The translations under genes were made by a program, and so were the position numbers. A stretch of 64,000 bases of DNA from CAWARU01 sp963805795 (GTDB taxonomy: Bacteria > Pseudomonadota > Gammaproteobacteria > UBA6186 > Azoamicaceae), in assembly GCA_963805795.1 (NCBI GenBank), contig CAWDVG010000001.1, positions 1,674,001 to 1,738,000 of the forward strand. The letters run 5' to 3'. Under the pieces are notes generated by a model. It saw only the letters and a list, made by a program, of their open reading frames with translations. It did no database searches and was not told the origin of the DNA. This document shows positions 16,901-24,675 of the stretch, piece after piece. Every line of letters starts with the position of its first letter. The first letter of the stretch is position 1.

Positions 16901-19191
16901 CGAACCAACAATTCTGGCTTTTCTTTCAGATGCATTCCGAAGGTTATTCCTGGGTAAATCTCAAAACGTATGGCTGCAACGTTGTGGCGGCCAAATAATA
17001 TATTGTGTTTTCTAAAAATATATTTTCCCTGCTTGAACTCGAAAATTTGCTGGTAGATCTCTGGTCTTAGATAGTTTCTACCTCGCGGTCCAGCTAGACT
17101 AACATTTTCCTTATTGACTTTCTTGTCGCTAATAAACTCCAGAGCAAAATGCCAACTTAAATCGGCATTCTGAGATAATAAGGACTGGCAGATGTCGGTA
17201 TGAATACTGAAGTTACTAATACAAGCAATCCCATTCTCTAGGCTGACGAAACGGCCTGCACCGAGTGAGAGTAAAATCTTAATTCCCTCTATCGCGCCAT
17301 GTTCTATGGCAACATCTAATGCCGTTTTTCCATGCTTGTTTTTGGTGTCTAGCCTGATTCCTTCTTGGATTAAGTATTCAATGATATGAGGACAATAAAT
17401 AGAAGCAAAATGAATGCTTGTAGAACCATCTGGTAACGATTCTTGCATGAGGCTATTAAAGCTCTCTCGATATGAACTGTAATTAGGTTCTGTCACAACC
17501 AGTTTTTGCAATGTTTCATTGATCGTTTTTGCCTCCGATTCCTTAGATTGTTTTCGTAGTTCCAACAAACCTAATAGTTTAGGGGTTGCTTCCTTTCTTA
17601 ATGCATAGGCAAACCGGACTGGATCCCCGCCGTGCAGTATCAGTAACTCTTCAGAATAGCGACTTAATAATGGTTCCAATTCAAACCACAATTTTTTATG
17701 GGTTCTGGGTGATCTTAACAATGTTTGTAGTTCTTTAAGACGAGCAATAGCAAAACCTGGGAAGGTTGAATATAAATGCTGATGTAACTGTTGTGCTCTG
17801 TTTCCAAAATGAAGATCTAACCTTAAGTAAGGTTCAGCATACCCTATCATAAACGCCAGCCATTGTCTTATGGCTGTTTCCGGGACTAAGTTTAAAATTT
17901 TTGCGGTAACAGAAGCAGAGCAGTCCATCTCTAAAAATTCAGTGATACCATAAAAGAGTGTTTTAGTTAAAACACTATATTCAAGTACTGCTCTATCGAT
18001 AGATTTTGTGATCTGAATGGCGCCTTCCAAAGCTCTATCATTATCAATTCCGATAATTTCTAAAAATAAAATTTTCCCTGTTGGATCACGATGTACTCGC
18101 ACCTTAAAATTACCACCTTGATGATGATCTTGTGGATTCGTTAATAATGCCAATAAAAAATGTTTAGAAATATTTTCTGGGTCGAATCGCTGAGATAGCA
18201 AGATTGGTAATTCTTTGAGAATTTCTTCAAGGGTTGAGTCCGGATATAACTGTTTTAGCGACTCAAGTCTTCTATAAATTAAAAATAAATCAGTCAAACT
18301 CCAAATGGAAACTTCTTTATATTTTGACATCAAAGCTAATATCGGTAGCAATGTAACGCCTTTGGATTCTGCAGAGGGCAAGCTCGCAGCCTGTAATGTC
18401 TTATTTTCAGAGATATTTTTTGCGATCAGATTTTTAGTCCAGCTTTCATTTTTATATTCGGATGGTCTTTCAGATAAGCGAAGATTATAGATCTCGTGAG
18501 CTAACCATTCACACTGCTCCTTCCAAGTTAATTTAGGATCAATGCCTTTTTCGTTGAGCCATTCTTGGTAATAACTGCGTTGTAATAATGCTGGAAAATC
18601 TTGTTTTAATCTCGTGTCACCTAAGGCATTTAGTAGATCTTTTATTAGCTTTGGCAGACTCAATAAATCTTCTAGATGAATTCCCTCTATAGCCAAACTG
18701 GCTTGTAACATATATTTTTTGACAACATTGTTAGTATCTAACGGGAACTCAAGTACCAAAAAACGTGTGGGTGAAATAATTTCCCCACCCAACAGCAAGC
18801 TCATCTGATAAACCGCTTGCTCTGTTAAATACATCCTGGGGCCATCAGTTTCGTAGCTAGGGCAAAATTTAAAATAAACTTTTCCAAGTCGTGTTACTGC
18901 ACTTCCTCCTGCCACGTTTTCTTTATTATGTTTGATTCCATCAGCATCCAATGATAATAGTCGTTTTGCATTCTCGATTGAAATATAACGGGGCTCACCC
19001 AAGCCATAAATAGTAACAGATTCAATATTCGATTTTTTATCCTTCAAAATCCCTAGTTCAAATTTTGCGTCTATTAAAACTTTAGTTGTCAATGATGATT
19101 CTTTACTCGTTTTTCCTTCTTGTTCGCCTTTGTGATCTTGCATCAAAGACGAATTTTTAGTTAATGTAACATTATCTTGTTGTTTCTTCAT
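10969..19191 (-). CDS. Giant multidomain effector-like protein (kinase-like x2, ankyrin, LRR, HEAT array, C-terminal Cys/His hydrolase-like region)
   Basis: The 2740-residue protein is not a recognised single family. In order: a first module (about 60-450) with GKVYFKFCPSYE, NPQDHHQGGNF and IGIDNDRAL near 375-385, resembling atypical (PI3/4K- or HipA-like) kinase active sites; an ankyrin pair (about 595-665); a second module (about 680-960) with INPEDGRADQYI and SIDNEQAYV; leucine-rich repeats (about 1240-1330); a HEAT-like array of some 15 units of about 40 residues (about 1430-2060); and a C-terminal region with NDNCAINAFALG (Cys2316) and GSHWLCVKVD (His2664), like cysteine peptidases or deubiquitinases. 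I chose ATG 19191 over TTG 19194 because GGGGAG lies 9 bp upstream. No signal peptide is seen. A host-directed effector role is inference. Confidence 0.8.
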   Translation of the reverse strand: MKKQQDNVTLTKNSSLMQDHKGEQEGKTSKESSLTTKVLIDAKFELGILKDKKSNIESVTIYGLGEPRYISIENAKRLLSLDADGIKHNKENVAGGSAVTRLGKVYFKFCPSYETDGPRMYLTEQAVYQMSLLLGGEIISPTRFLVLEFPLDTNNVVKKYMLQASLAIEGIHLEDLLSLPKLIKDLLNALGDTRLKQDFPALLQRSYYQEWLNEKGIDPKLTWKEQCEWLAHEIYNLRLSERPSEYKNESWTKNLIAKNISENKTLQAASLPSAESKGVTLLPILALMSKYKEVSIWSLTDLFLIYRRLESLKQLYPDSTLEEILKELPILLSQRFDPENISKHFLLALLTNPQDHHQGGNFKVRVHRDPTGKILFLEIIGIDNDRALEGAIQITKSIDRAVLEYSVLTKTLFYGITEFLEMDCSASVTAKILNLVPETAIRQWLAFMIGYAEPYLRLDLHFGNRAQQLHQHLYSTFPGFAIARLKELQTLLRSPRTHKKLWFELEPLLSRYSEELLILHGGDPVRFAYALRKEATPKLLGLLELRKQSKESEAKTINETLQKLVVTEPNYSSYRESFNSLMQESLPDGSTSIHFASIYCPHIIEYLIQEGIRLDTKNKHGKTALDVAIEHGAIEGIKILLSLGAGRFVSLENGIACISNFSIHTDICQSLLSQNADLSWHFALEFISDKKVNKENVSLAGPRGRNYLRPEIYQQIFEFKQGKYIFRKHNILFGRHNVAAIRFEIYPGITFGMHLKEKPELLVRELMAHHLGKNLFGQITPQIAIMRFICQEGSSSNDPTAFPIMASRSIEGKTLREVLDHFPHELALIDKQSFSEALILALLINPEDGRADQYILQPFIQGSQIRYRLVSIDNEQAYVRPLAKNSKGEEIEGPEGLQVKTILYCLNEMQEPLNKNVRERLLDLDPAVLLKQWLQDLTEEQKKIDAIFVTDEKNKLQDRKGIYLNIVLRSRMAIELRNKLIMMKKILSEYPDCSGLMLLRQMIPNLSIRYIDAFYKYDTVDERFNAISKGCFGKKFVQRPLFDLYILPESKINLLAPTGIEGNAVVLSQDKWKCVDAYFVRNGQWVTRGSPAKLLKILLGACMLSDFLVDDRGLIARQHNNIKMIEEIINLAIYLLKDRKEYLMSMSTSTSIVMMSNEKTLKQEHDLLPEKVIEELDKYANIENERSLLQKGEIDSFLTSPFLSTLDREEIVNGRKGVPGIDFGLMKTGGKPNLKLQLKILNALSQIEFSALRIRNCSILTVGNLINVLKNSKGLSALSLHGCEKITDVGISSLKQACPKLSALELNNINIAKINCTLPQLKSLKIIQCKAFKYWEGEFSQLSKLKLRDCPLILNADFYHQYPFLFSLSPLLESSPANITILTTIDNFMKNCLMKKAITFKLLPFQTRKEIARLLKDYFKAINPIDIDALYQNLLGAIKHKDLNVKEEGVSALQKLGPRLSVGPLKSALESLQVTMEDESSYSQFSMFRFIVTHSLIDLSSKLNLEQLGLLFVSMKDRNEYEYVTKAAIIALDKLSPTLDGEQLKSVLDILFVALSGKGLHIGLNYRKSSIGQAAANALVKIIPRLDAEQFNQVLKKLLDSMTKDFVEVLTELGPGLNIEQMKSLLEILLAVIKQEYSVVNRPADALNNLVIGLSSEQWKSVLEVLFQLIEGQGLRVSIAVDNALYMLFKQFGEEPLTSLSNLLLQAMKSEIWEVKKVATSVLCRLTSKFNQQQLLPVLEALIDAMEYIYSDIRSTTIVTLGKLSSKLSIKQINLVFERLIVIITNEESAWNPRKVAICALGDLRLELNTEQLTSALKALFIAIPNGDADTQSISVTVLGKLGLRCNKDQFKQVLQWLLKLAYNEESLVKKAVAGALSKLSLKLRAEQVLLALEALFTLLQEKDPDIQFLSVTALDKLGPECNVDQLKQVVERLLVLMKNKDHNVMKATADTLAALTPRLNTKQLNLVLCALVNFDITYNSLVKLGSKLNAEQLKVVLEKLFKPIDTEALIKLGSGLKPEHLKSLLQQLLIAIKDKDWRVREGTGRVISFLGSSDDIKQMNVVLRVLPPVEPDSIRFVEPGSMCYIAPGLMRYTQHPRYAEAKIYWDNPGLPPMRKDAFYGNNLNAVSLIKEATYALDQRGQTHNSNLQELTKEILDQPGLIHHSKSQKSLKEAFSALEKLELSSTFSEEQLKLSLKACLVATKDENGSINVLKNIVSKLLPKNLEIVVKVLWEERTNKIEFLSFFTDMLLDVINNKYLDTHVLSEIEKLFSRLAIGSSESKNSDTTSLEPYLPNKENLFFSMFSETHALVNDNCAINAFALGIIELILDKFVYFSKHSETVKEINKALNLRFLDQRELSVRLEQEQDPAKQQTILVPILRILAVEYIESHYSYYQEALTTDLLSAYELFKTGKLDETFCCHPHILKKFNELLYKNTALDMRAAKRQKEEIELKIWWEAITQGKGPRKEYFANLKQEAEKVGNIKFWSSKIDNWTIQALAFSFGISVQCSEDKNTQLWGVGNGLVSGLSQNDIQHLTHLKVGSKFNDGFRIEVNRTTLTKQLNLETLSENERCYLDENGRKTVLTFISNANNIPEADRKITKELCEKLERMGLLERQPNKQLKFVDVAVFDSILKPVPDAFKTRITAEHIEPLAFSIKKEGSHWLCVKVDALSESIKSIINKGTAEDQSRRKSLFFFFQKFHSQFNLQLCDLINEYASCPSNEQSLNLSALVQQTTFRQK

Positions 19192-19331
19192 CAAAACATT
19201 CTCCCCTGCATGTTGTTATAGTAAGAATTAAATAACTAAAAACACTATGCTAAATATATAAACAGTATCCAGAGTATTATACAAAGTTGAAAATTGGCCG
19301 CAGTCTCTAAAAAAGATCGCGGCTATTACAA

Positions 19332-22300
19332 CTACTTATTTTGTGTAGCTGCAGTGGCCGTAAGTGCTGATGGAGCTGTAGATGCCGTTGCCACTGTTGA
19401 TGCATTAGCAGTTGCTGCAGCAGTATCAGACTGCTTTTGATTAAAGCTGGTCAGTATTGCATTAGGTTTCCCACCAGATTGGAGAGGGGAAGTAGTAGGG
19501 GTATCTAGCTGCAGCTCCCAAACCCTACCCTCTGGCCAATACTGACCTTTGTTAGGATTAGGTCCCAAGTTTAAATGACGTCTTGTCGCCTCTTCAACCG
19601 TTCCATAGCAGTAACCATAACGATTAACATCCGCGTTGGGATGAGCATATCTTAATACCTTCCCATCCGGTTGTAGAACTATCACCCCAGTATTTTCAAA
19701 GATAGCATTCGAGTTCCAGTTATCCGTTAATGTCAAATGATTAATCGTCTTTAATCTTTCCTTGCCTTTTGGAAAATCTGATTTAACTACGCGTACAATC
19801 CCATCTAAAAATACAGCATATAAACCTTTTAATTCACTTTGCTCTGGTGGGATTTCTTTATTTAAAGCCCAGGATTTCACTTTACGTATCACACTGCTGA
19901 ATATACTAGGTTCATGGGCGATTTGATGATTATTATCACTTGTTATGTATTCCACTACTCTTGCGGCAGCACAATTTGCAAATTGCTCTATTCCTTCTGA
20001 ACCTGCGATCAAATGATGGATCTGATCTCGATACTTATTTGCTAATTGCTCCCCAGTATAACGAATAAAATGAGTGCGCTCATAGGGAGTTACTGCTTGG
20101 AACAAACGTACCATTCTTTCTGCTTGCTGCTTACGAAAACGCTGACGTAAATACATAGCCAACTCCATAGCACCGGAGATGATGATACCTGTTGGTAACG
20201 ATAAACCTATCATTGGGATCGGAATATTAGGTAATTGCGAACCGACTTGTTTAACCATGTCTGCTTTGCGTCTATCTTCAACATCCTTAATAGCTTCAAC
20301 TTCCCCATTAGACAATGCAGTAAAATAGGCAAAAGCAGCATCGACCTGTCTCTCAAAATGTTCACAAAATACATCCTGAGCAGGACTAATTTTACCAAAC
20401 TCATAGAGTTGTTTAGTTTCTGCTAACTTTTTTTGATCTGAATTGGGCTTTACGGTTGGCTTAGCTTGCCATGGGGACTGTATAAGTTTCAATATAGTTT
20501 TAGTTAGTTTTTCAGCATCAAATACAAAGGACCATAACATTCCTTCATACATTGTGATTTTCTTATTAATTGCATCTTCTACTAACTTATTCACTAAAAG
20601 TGATAACAAAGTATTAATACTTCTAAAATCTTCTCCATGGAATAGGGAGGTAAATTCAGGTTTTTGCAAACAAGTTGTTAATGCATCAAGTAATCTTTTT
20701 TTATTATCCCCTGTCACTAAACCACCATAACCTTTAGGTAGTTCAACTTCAAAATGCTTAATGACTAATTCGATAAAGGCCACACGATTGGCATGAATTT
20801 CTTTAGCTGAATCTTGCTGACGTCGAAGTTCATTTTCTAAAAATGTAAAAAGTTGAGTATCAAGGTTTCTTGCAAGCTCAATAGCTACTTTTTTGTCTGA
20901 ATTTTGCAACGATAAATCACTTGACTTTTCAACCAAGAGATATACCCCTTCTTTAAAACCACATTTAACAGCGTAATGTAATGGACTTTGTCCTTGATAC
21001 AGTCTATATAGTCCATCCGGATGTATTTTAATTAACAAGGTCAGCATACTAATACTCTTAACATCAATAGCAACTCTAAATAATTGTCCAACACAGGCTT
21101 CTTTCTGCAATTTTTCCTGCTCTTCTGCAGAAGCTCTAGAGTATGCACCACAATACTGTTTACCAATTTCTACTAATAAAGCTTCATAAGGTAATCTAGA
21201 TAATCGAGTAACACTAATCTCTTTTTTCACTTTCTGTTGGCTTATGGTTGCCTCTGTCTGTTGTTTTAGATCACCTTCTTCTTGCTCAAAAAAGCTCTTA
21301 TCTTGCACTAGAGCTTCATATACACAACCTTGTTGGTATTTTACAGTCACTGATAGCAGATCAACATTATTTATAACTCGGCTGGAGCCTTGTAATAAAG
21401 CTAAAACCATATTTACTCTACCGTATTTTGCTGCCACGAAAAGAGGCGTTAAGCTTTCCTTATTCACGCTATGCATTGAGTGATGGCGCAACATAATTGG
21501 CAGCAGATCGACATATCCTTCTTTCGCAATAATGTGTAATCCGTTGTTACCCTCTTTATCTTTGGCTTGAGTATCAACTTTCGAAAAGTCTAAATATTCC
21601 TGCAGATTTAATGATCCATAATTGGCAGCTTCTAACCATAATGACCCCAGTTTTGCAGTATTTAAATACTGTTCAATTGCAGGCAAACTTCGAATATCTA
21701 GAGTAATGTCATGCATACATTCAAAAGCATTTTTGTAAGGTTTAATATCATTATATGTGCCCAAAATTAAATGAATGGTCTCTACGTGATTTGGACGCAG
21801 CTTTTGTGCTTTAATAAAATAAGGTAAAGCTTCAGAATAGTGTTTTTTCTGCCTAAAGATTCGGCCACATTCAAGATACGTGCGACCCCTTTCTTGGATT
21901 TCTTTATCTTCTTGACTGGCTTTGCATTGATCAATGATCGCGCATGCTTCTTTTAAATCAGCTAAACAATTAGCTTGTTTTTCAGCATCTTTAGCATATA
22001 ACCGAGCACGTTCCCTCAATGAATAAGCTCTAACTTCTTCGTTAGCACCCTTAATAGTAATTGCTAGGGTGAAATGATCGATGGCTTCTGTATAATATTT
22101 ACTGGCATCTCTTTTCTCTAATAAAGTGCCTAATTCATAGTGGATCTGTGACTGCATTAATGGGTTGTTCGTCTTTGCAGCTGCTGTCAGGCTTTCAAGT
22201 TTAGCCTTTAAAGCAGCTGTAAATTCAAATTCTTTTATTTCTTGTGCAAGTTTACTACTGAGCTTATAAAATGCAGTTTCATCCCCTTTGTCAATTAAAT

Positions 22301-22571
22301 TTAATAATTCAAAAATGAGACTCAATACACCCTCTTTTTTAACTCCCTGCTTTAATAGTAAAAAGGCATCTTCAGGTAATTCTACAGAACCAGTTGATAA
22401 TTTATCCCTTAATAATCTTAACTCTTCGGGGATTTTGTTGGATCCTTTTTCTTTGCTAATCCAATAATTGTTGTTTGCCATGACTATGCCATAGATTGTT
22501 TTTATTTCTAGCTTTCTTTTATTCTTTCTTTTCTCAACAACTTTTTCGGCATCTACTTTACTATTTGCCAT
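19332..22571 (-). CDS. TPR and ankyrin repeat protein, effector-like
   Basis: The 1079-residue protein has tetratricopeptide-like repeats at about 155-290 (for example YSEALPYFIKAQKLRPNHVE), then ankyrin repeats at about 340-440 (NGLHIIAKEGYVDLLPIML, TPLFVAAKYGRVNMVLALL) and about 525-580 (SPLHYAVKCGFKEGVYLLV). A hydrophobic stretch at about 780-805 (SLPTGIIISGAMELAMYL) could be a membrane anchor. The last 40 residues are a low-complexity Ala/Thr tail. GAGAGGG lies before the ATG at 22571. It precedes the giant gene on the same strand with a 137-bp gap, so they may be co-transcribed. Eukaryotic-type repeats and absence of an enzymatic motif fit a host-interaction role, which is inferred. Confidence 0.8.
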   Translation of the reverse strand: MANSKVDAEKVVEKRKNKRKLEIKTIYGIVMANNNYWISKEKGSNKIPEELRLLRDKLSTGSVELPEDAFLLLKQGVKKEGVLSLIFELLNLIDKGDETAFYKLSSKLAQEIKEFEFTAALKAKLESLTAAAKTNNPLMQSQIHYELGTLLEKRDASKYYTEAIDHFTLAITIKGANEEVRAYSLRERARLYAKDAEKQANCLADLKEACAIIDQCKASQEDKEIQERGRTYLECGRIFRQKKHYSEALPYFIKAQKLRPNHVETIHLILGTYNDIKPYKNAFECMHDITLDIRSLPAIEQYLNTAKLGSLWLEAANYGSLNLQEYLDFSKVDTQAKDKEGNNGLHIIAKEGYVDLLPIMLRHHSMHSVNKESLTPLFVAAKYGRVNMVLALLQGSSRVINNVDLLSVTVKYQQGCVYEALVQDKSFFEQEEGDLKQQTEATISQQKVKKEISVTRLSRLPYEALLVEIGKQYCGAYSRASAEEQEKLQKEACVGQLFRVAIDVKSISMLTLLIKIHPDGLYRLYQGQSPLHYAVKCGFKEGVYLLVEKSSDLSLQNSDKKVAIELARNLDTQLFTFLENELRRQQDSAKEIHANRVAFIELVIKHFEVELPKGYGGLVTGDNKKRLLDALTTCLQKPEFTSLFHGEDFRSINTLLSLLVNKLVEDAINKKITMYEGMLWSFVFDAEKLTKTILKLIQSPWQAKPTVKPNSDQKKLAETKQLYEFGKISPAQDVFCEHFERQVDAAFAYFTALSNGEVEAIKDVEDRRKADMVKQVGSQLPNIPIPMIGLSLPTGIIISGAMELAMYLRQRFRKQQAERMVRLFQAVTPYERTHFIRYTGEQLANKYRDQIHHLIAGSEGIEQFANCAAARVVEYITSDNNHQIAHEPSIFSSVIRKVKSWALNKEIPPEQSELKGLYAVFLDGIVRVVKSDFPKGKERLKTINHLTLTDNWNSNAIFENTGVIVLQPDGKVLRYAHPNADVNRYGYCYGTVEEATRRHLNLGPNPNKGQYWPEGRVWELQLDTPTTSPLQSGGKPNAILTSFNQKQSDTAAATANASTVATASTAPSALTATAATQNK

Positions 22572-23063
22572 TTCTTGACCCTCTCATTTGAATTAATGTT
22601 ACCTAACTTACAGAAAAATGATTTTACCGATTGGCATCATTTAGGGATGTTTGCCCATTGCAATTGAACCCTGGAATTATTCTACTAACAATTTAAAGAA
22701 CAAAATAGGGGGAAAATCCCCCTAAGTAAGATTTCGACCGATATGCGCTTCAAAGTTGATATGTCCTTTATTCAATAAATTTAATTGCAATAAAAAGTCC
22801 GAATTGATAGGAACTCGCTTTTAATCTAGGTTTTTCAAATATTATTCCAACACCTATTTTTAAAAAACAAATTTCTGTTATATTAGATTGAACGTATGCT
22901 AGATTGAACGTATGCAGGTATTAATGCGGTGACACCTAAAAATAAAAGTTCTCCAAATGTTTTAAAAACTAAAATCAGTCTGTTTCAATAACAAATTTCT
23001 TACGTTCCCAATACTATTCTGGCAATATCTAATGAATCATAAAAAAGATATCCCTAGTGAACA
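22572..23063. other. 492-bp spacer with a 16-bp tandem duplication
   Basis: No gene is supported here. The 16-mer TAGATTGAACGTATGC occurs twice head to tail at 22884-22899 and 22900-22915. The rest is AT-rich and probably contains the promoter of the minus-strand TPR/ankyrin gene near 22600. Confidence 0.6.
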
Positions 23064-23818
23064 TCACTTATGGATTTTTTTATCCTGTAAGAAGCCACCG
23101 ACTTGGGTAGTCCAAAGAGTTTTATATAAACCATTCGCTTCCAGAAGTTCTATATGTGTTCCATCTTCAACAATTTTTCCGTTATCGAACACTAAGATCC
23201 GATCCATATGCAGTAAGGTTGATAACCGATGTGCGATAACTATCGCTGTTTTATTTTGCATTAACATCCATAAACTTTCTTGAATATGACGTTCCGTTAC
23301 TGAATCCAGCTGGCTGGTCGCTTCATCTAAAATCAAAATGGGAGCGTCTTTTAGTATGGCTCTAGCAATTGCAATACGCTGACGTTGACCGCCTGAGAGT
23401 TTAACACCACGTTCTCCTACCAAAGCATTATAGTCTTCTGGCAATTTTTGAATGAAGGCATGGGCATGTGCTTTTTTCGCAGCCTCAATCACCTCATCAT
23501 CCGTTGCTTCAATACGACCATATCGGATGTTTTCCATTAAACTGCGATGAAAGAGGGTGGGATCCTGAGGAATTAAGGCAATATTTCGACGTAAGCTATC
23601 TTGGTTCAGCTCTAGAATATCCTGTCCATCTATAATAATATTACCCTGGTTGATGTCATAAAGTCTTAACATAAGATTGACAAAAGTAGATTTTCCGCCA
23701 CCAGACCCCAACAGCCTGCAAGAAAAGCTGTGCAAACATAAAGAAAAACTACGGCTTTATGAGGCTTCAAAAAATGCCAAATAAAAGACCAAATATTTTG
23801 CGGAAGTATAAAATTCAT
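23064..23818 (-). pseudogene. ABC exporter (ATPase half) with its membrane domain deleted
   Basis: From 23818 the frame reads MNFILPQNIWSFIWHFLKPH and the first membrane helix of a type I ABC exporter. At about 23710 it passes straight into GSGGGKSTFVN, the Walker A of the ATPase, but in another frame. About 350 codons of membrane domain are missing. The ATPase part is otherwise complete: Q-loop IPQDPTLF, signature LSGGQRQRIAIARA, Walker B ILILDEATS and H-loop AHRLSTLL, ending at 23064. The join falls at a short G-rich repeat (gttgggg), which suggests a slipped deletion. Internal initiation could make a free ATPase, but it would lack a partner here. Confidence 0.85.
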
Positions 23819-23829
23819 TTCTTGGGTCC

Positions 23830-23916
23830 TTACCCTTGCGCATCCTTCAAGGCATAATCCGCCGCTGAAGTTGCTTCCGACCATCCGGTACCACCCAAAA
23901 GACCAATTGTCTTCAT
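23830..23916 (-). pseudogene. Second racemase-type N-terminal stub
   Basis: The 28-codon frame starts MKTIGLLGGTGWS, matching the beginning of RacX-type amino-acid racemases, and ends in unrelated residues at a TAA just before the ABC remnant. It shares its first 39 bp and upstream 30 bp with the stub at 10671-10757. It is too short to be functional. Confidence 0.6.
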
Positions 23917-23958
23917 AAATTTTCCCTTTATATTAACCTACAAATAAAAAAAAATTAT

Positions 23959-24504
23959 CTAGGCTGGATTTTTATTTAAGAACAACTTTTCAAGCCTCCA
24001 ACCTTGTAGATAAATAATTTGCTCTAGGGAAATATCATAAAATTTTGCAGTTTTCTCGTTTTCAAAAGTAACAAATGCAGGTTGACAATGTACACCGTGA
24101 TCCTTAACCCCCGTCAATACTGTCAGATATTTCTTTACAAAACCAGGTAGTTTCTTTCCAAGGATGATACCGACGCTTTCCAGGCCTCTGGGATACATGT
24201 GAACCAAACGTGGAGCTAGCAGCTCAATAACAGACGTTGTAAAACCATTGCTCAGATCTAAGGGCTCTTCTAAAACATGTATTGAGACTGCACGACCATT
24301 AAATTGTGTTTCAACAAATTCACTACAAAAATTTTTTAATTGCTCTCTAAGCTTTGTGTATTCATCCATTGTTTCTACACGATATGAAAGATGGCTAATG
24401 GGCATATTTTTGATTGTAATGCCTATATTTTCTAAACGACTTAATAAATCAGAAAAAAATAATTGATAATCGCCTATCAATTCTTTAATTGCATTGTTCA
24501 TCAT
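23959..24504 (-). CDS. YecM-like VOC-fold protein
   Basis: The 181-residue product resembles the YecM family of the vicinal-oxygen-chelate fold: PISHLSYRVETMDEY near 35-50, FNGRAVSIHVLEEPLDL (about 88-104), VIELLAPR, and a closing TFENEKTAKFYDISLEQII, equivalent to the KFHPWSIEEIV end of E. coli YecM. The molecular function is not known; a metal-binding role is suggested for the family. AGAGGG lies before the ATG at 24504. A 48-bp piece of this gene is also present at 10790-10837. Confidence 0.75.
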   Translation of the reverse strand: MMNNAIKELIGDYQLFFSDLLSRLENIGITIKNMPISHLSYRVETMDEYTKLREQLKNFCSEFVETQFNGRAVSIHVLEEPLDLSNGFTTSVIELLAPRLVHMYPRGLESVGIILGKKLPGFVKKYLTVLTGVKDHGVHCQPAFVTFENEKTAKFYDISLEQIIYLQGWRLEKLFLNKNPA

Positions 24505-24514
24505 CTAACCCTCT

Positions 24515-24669
24515 CTATAAATACTCTTCTACTTTACAGATTTCAAAATATGAAATCAGTTCATTAACCTTCAAAATTTTTTGCACCGCTTCAATATCTA
24601 TAATTCCAACTCCAAACCAGCCGGTTGAAGCAAAAGCATATGGTGTTAGCCCAAGAAAAGTTTATAATA
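24515..24669 (-). pseudogene. C-terminal fragment of a lost gene, weakly subtilase-like
   Basis: In the gap between the amidohydrolase and yecM-like genes an open frame without a start codon reads TPYAFASTGWFGVGIIDIEA and continues about 28 more residues to a TAG at 24515, 11 bp before yecM. The TGWFGVGIIDIEAV pattern recalls the C-terminal end of subtilisin-like peptidases, but the similarity is weak. It is best read as the tail of a gene whose body has been deleted. Confidence 0.4.
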
Positions 24670-24675
24670 AATCTC

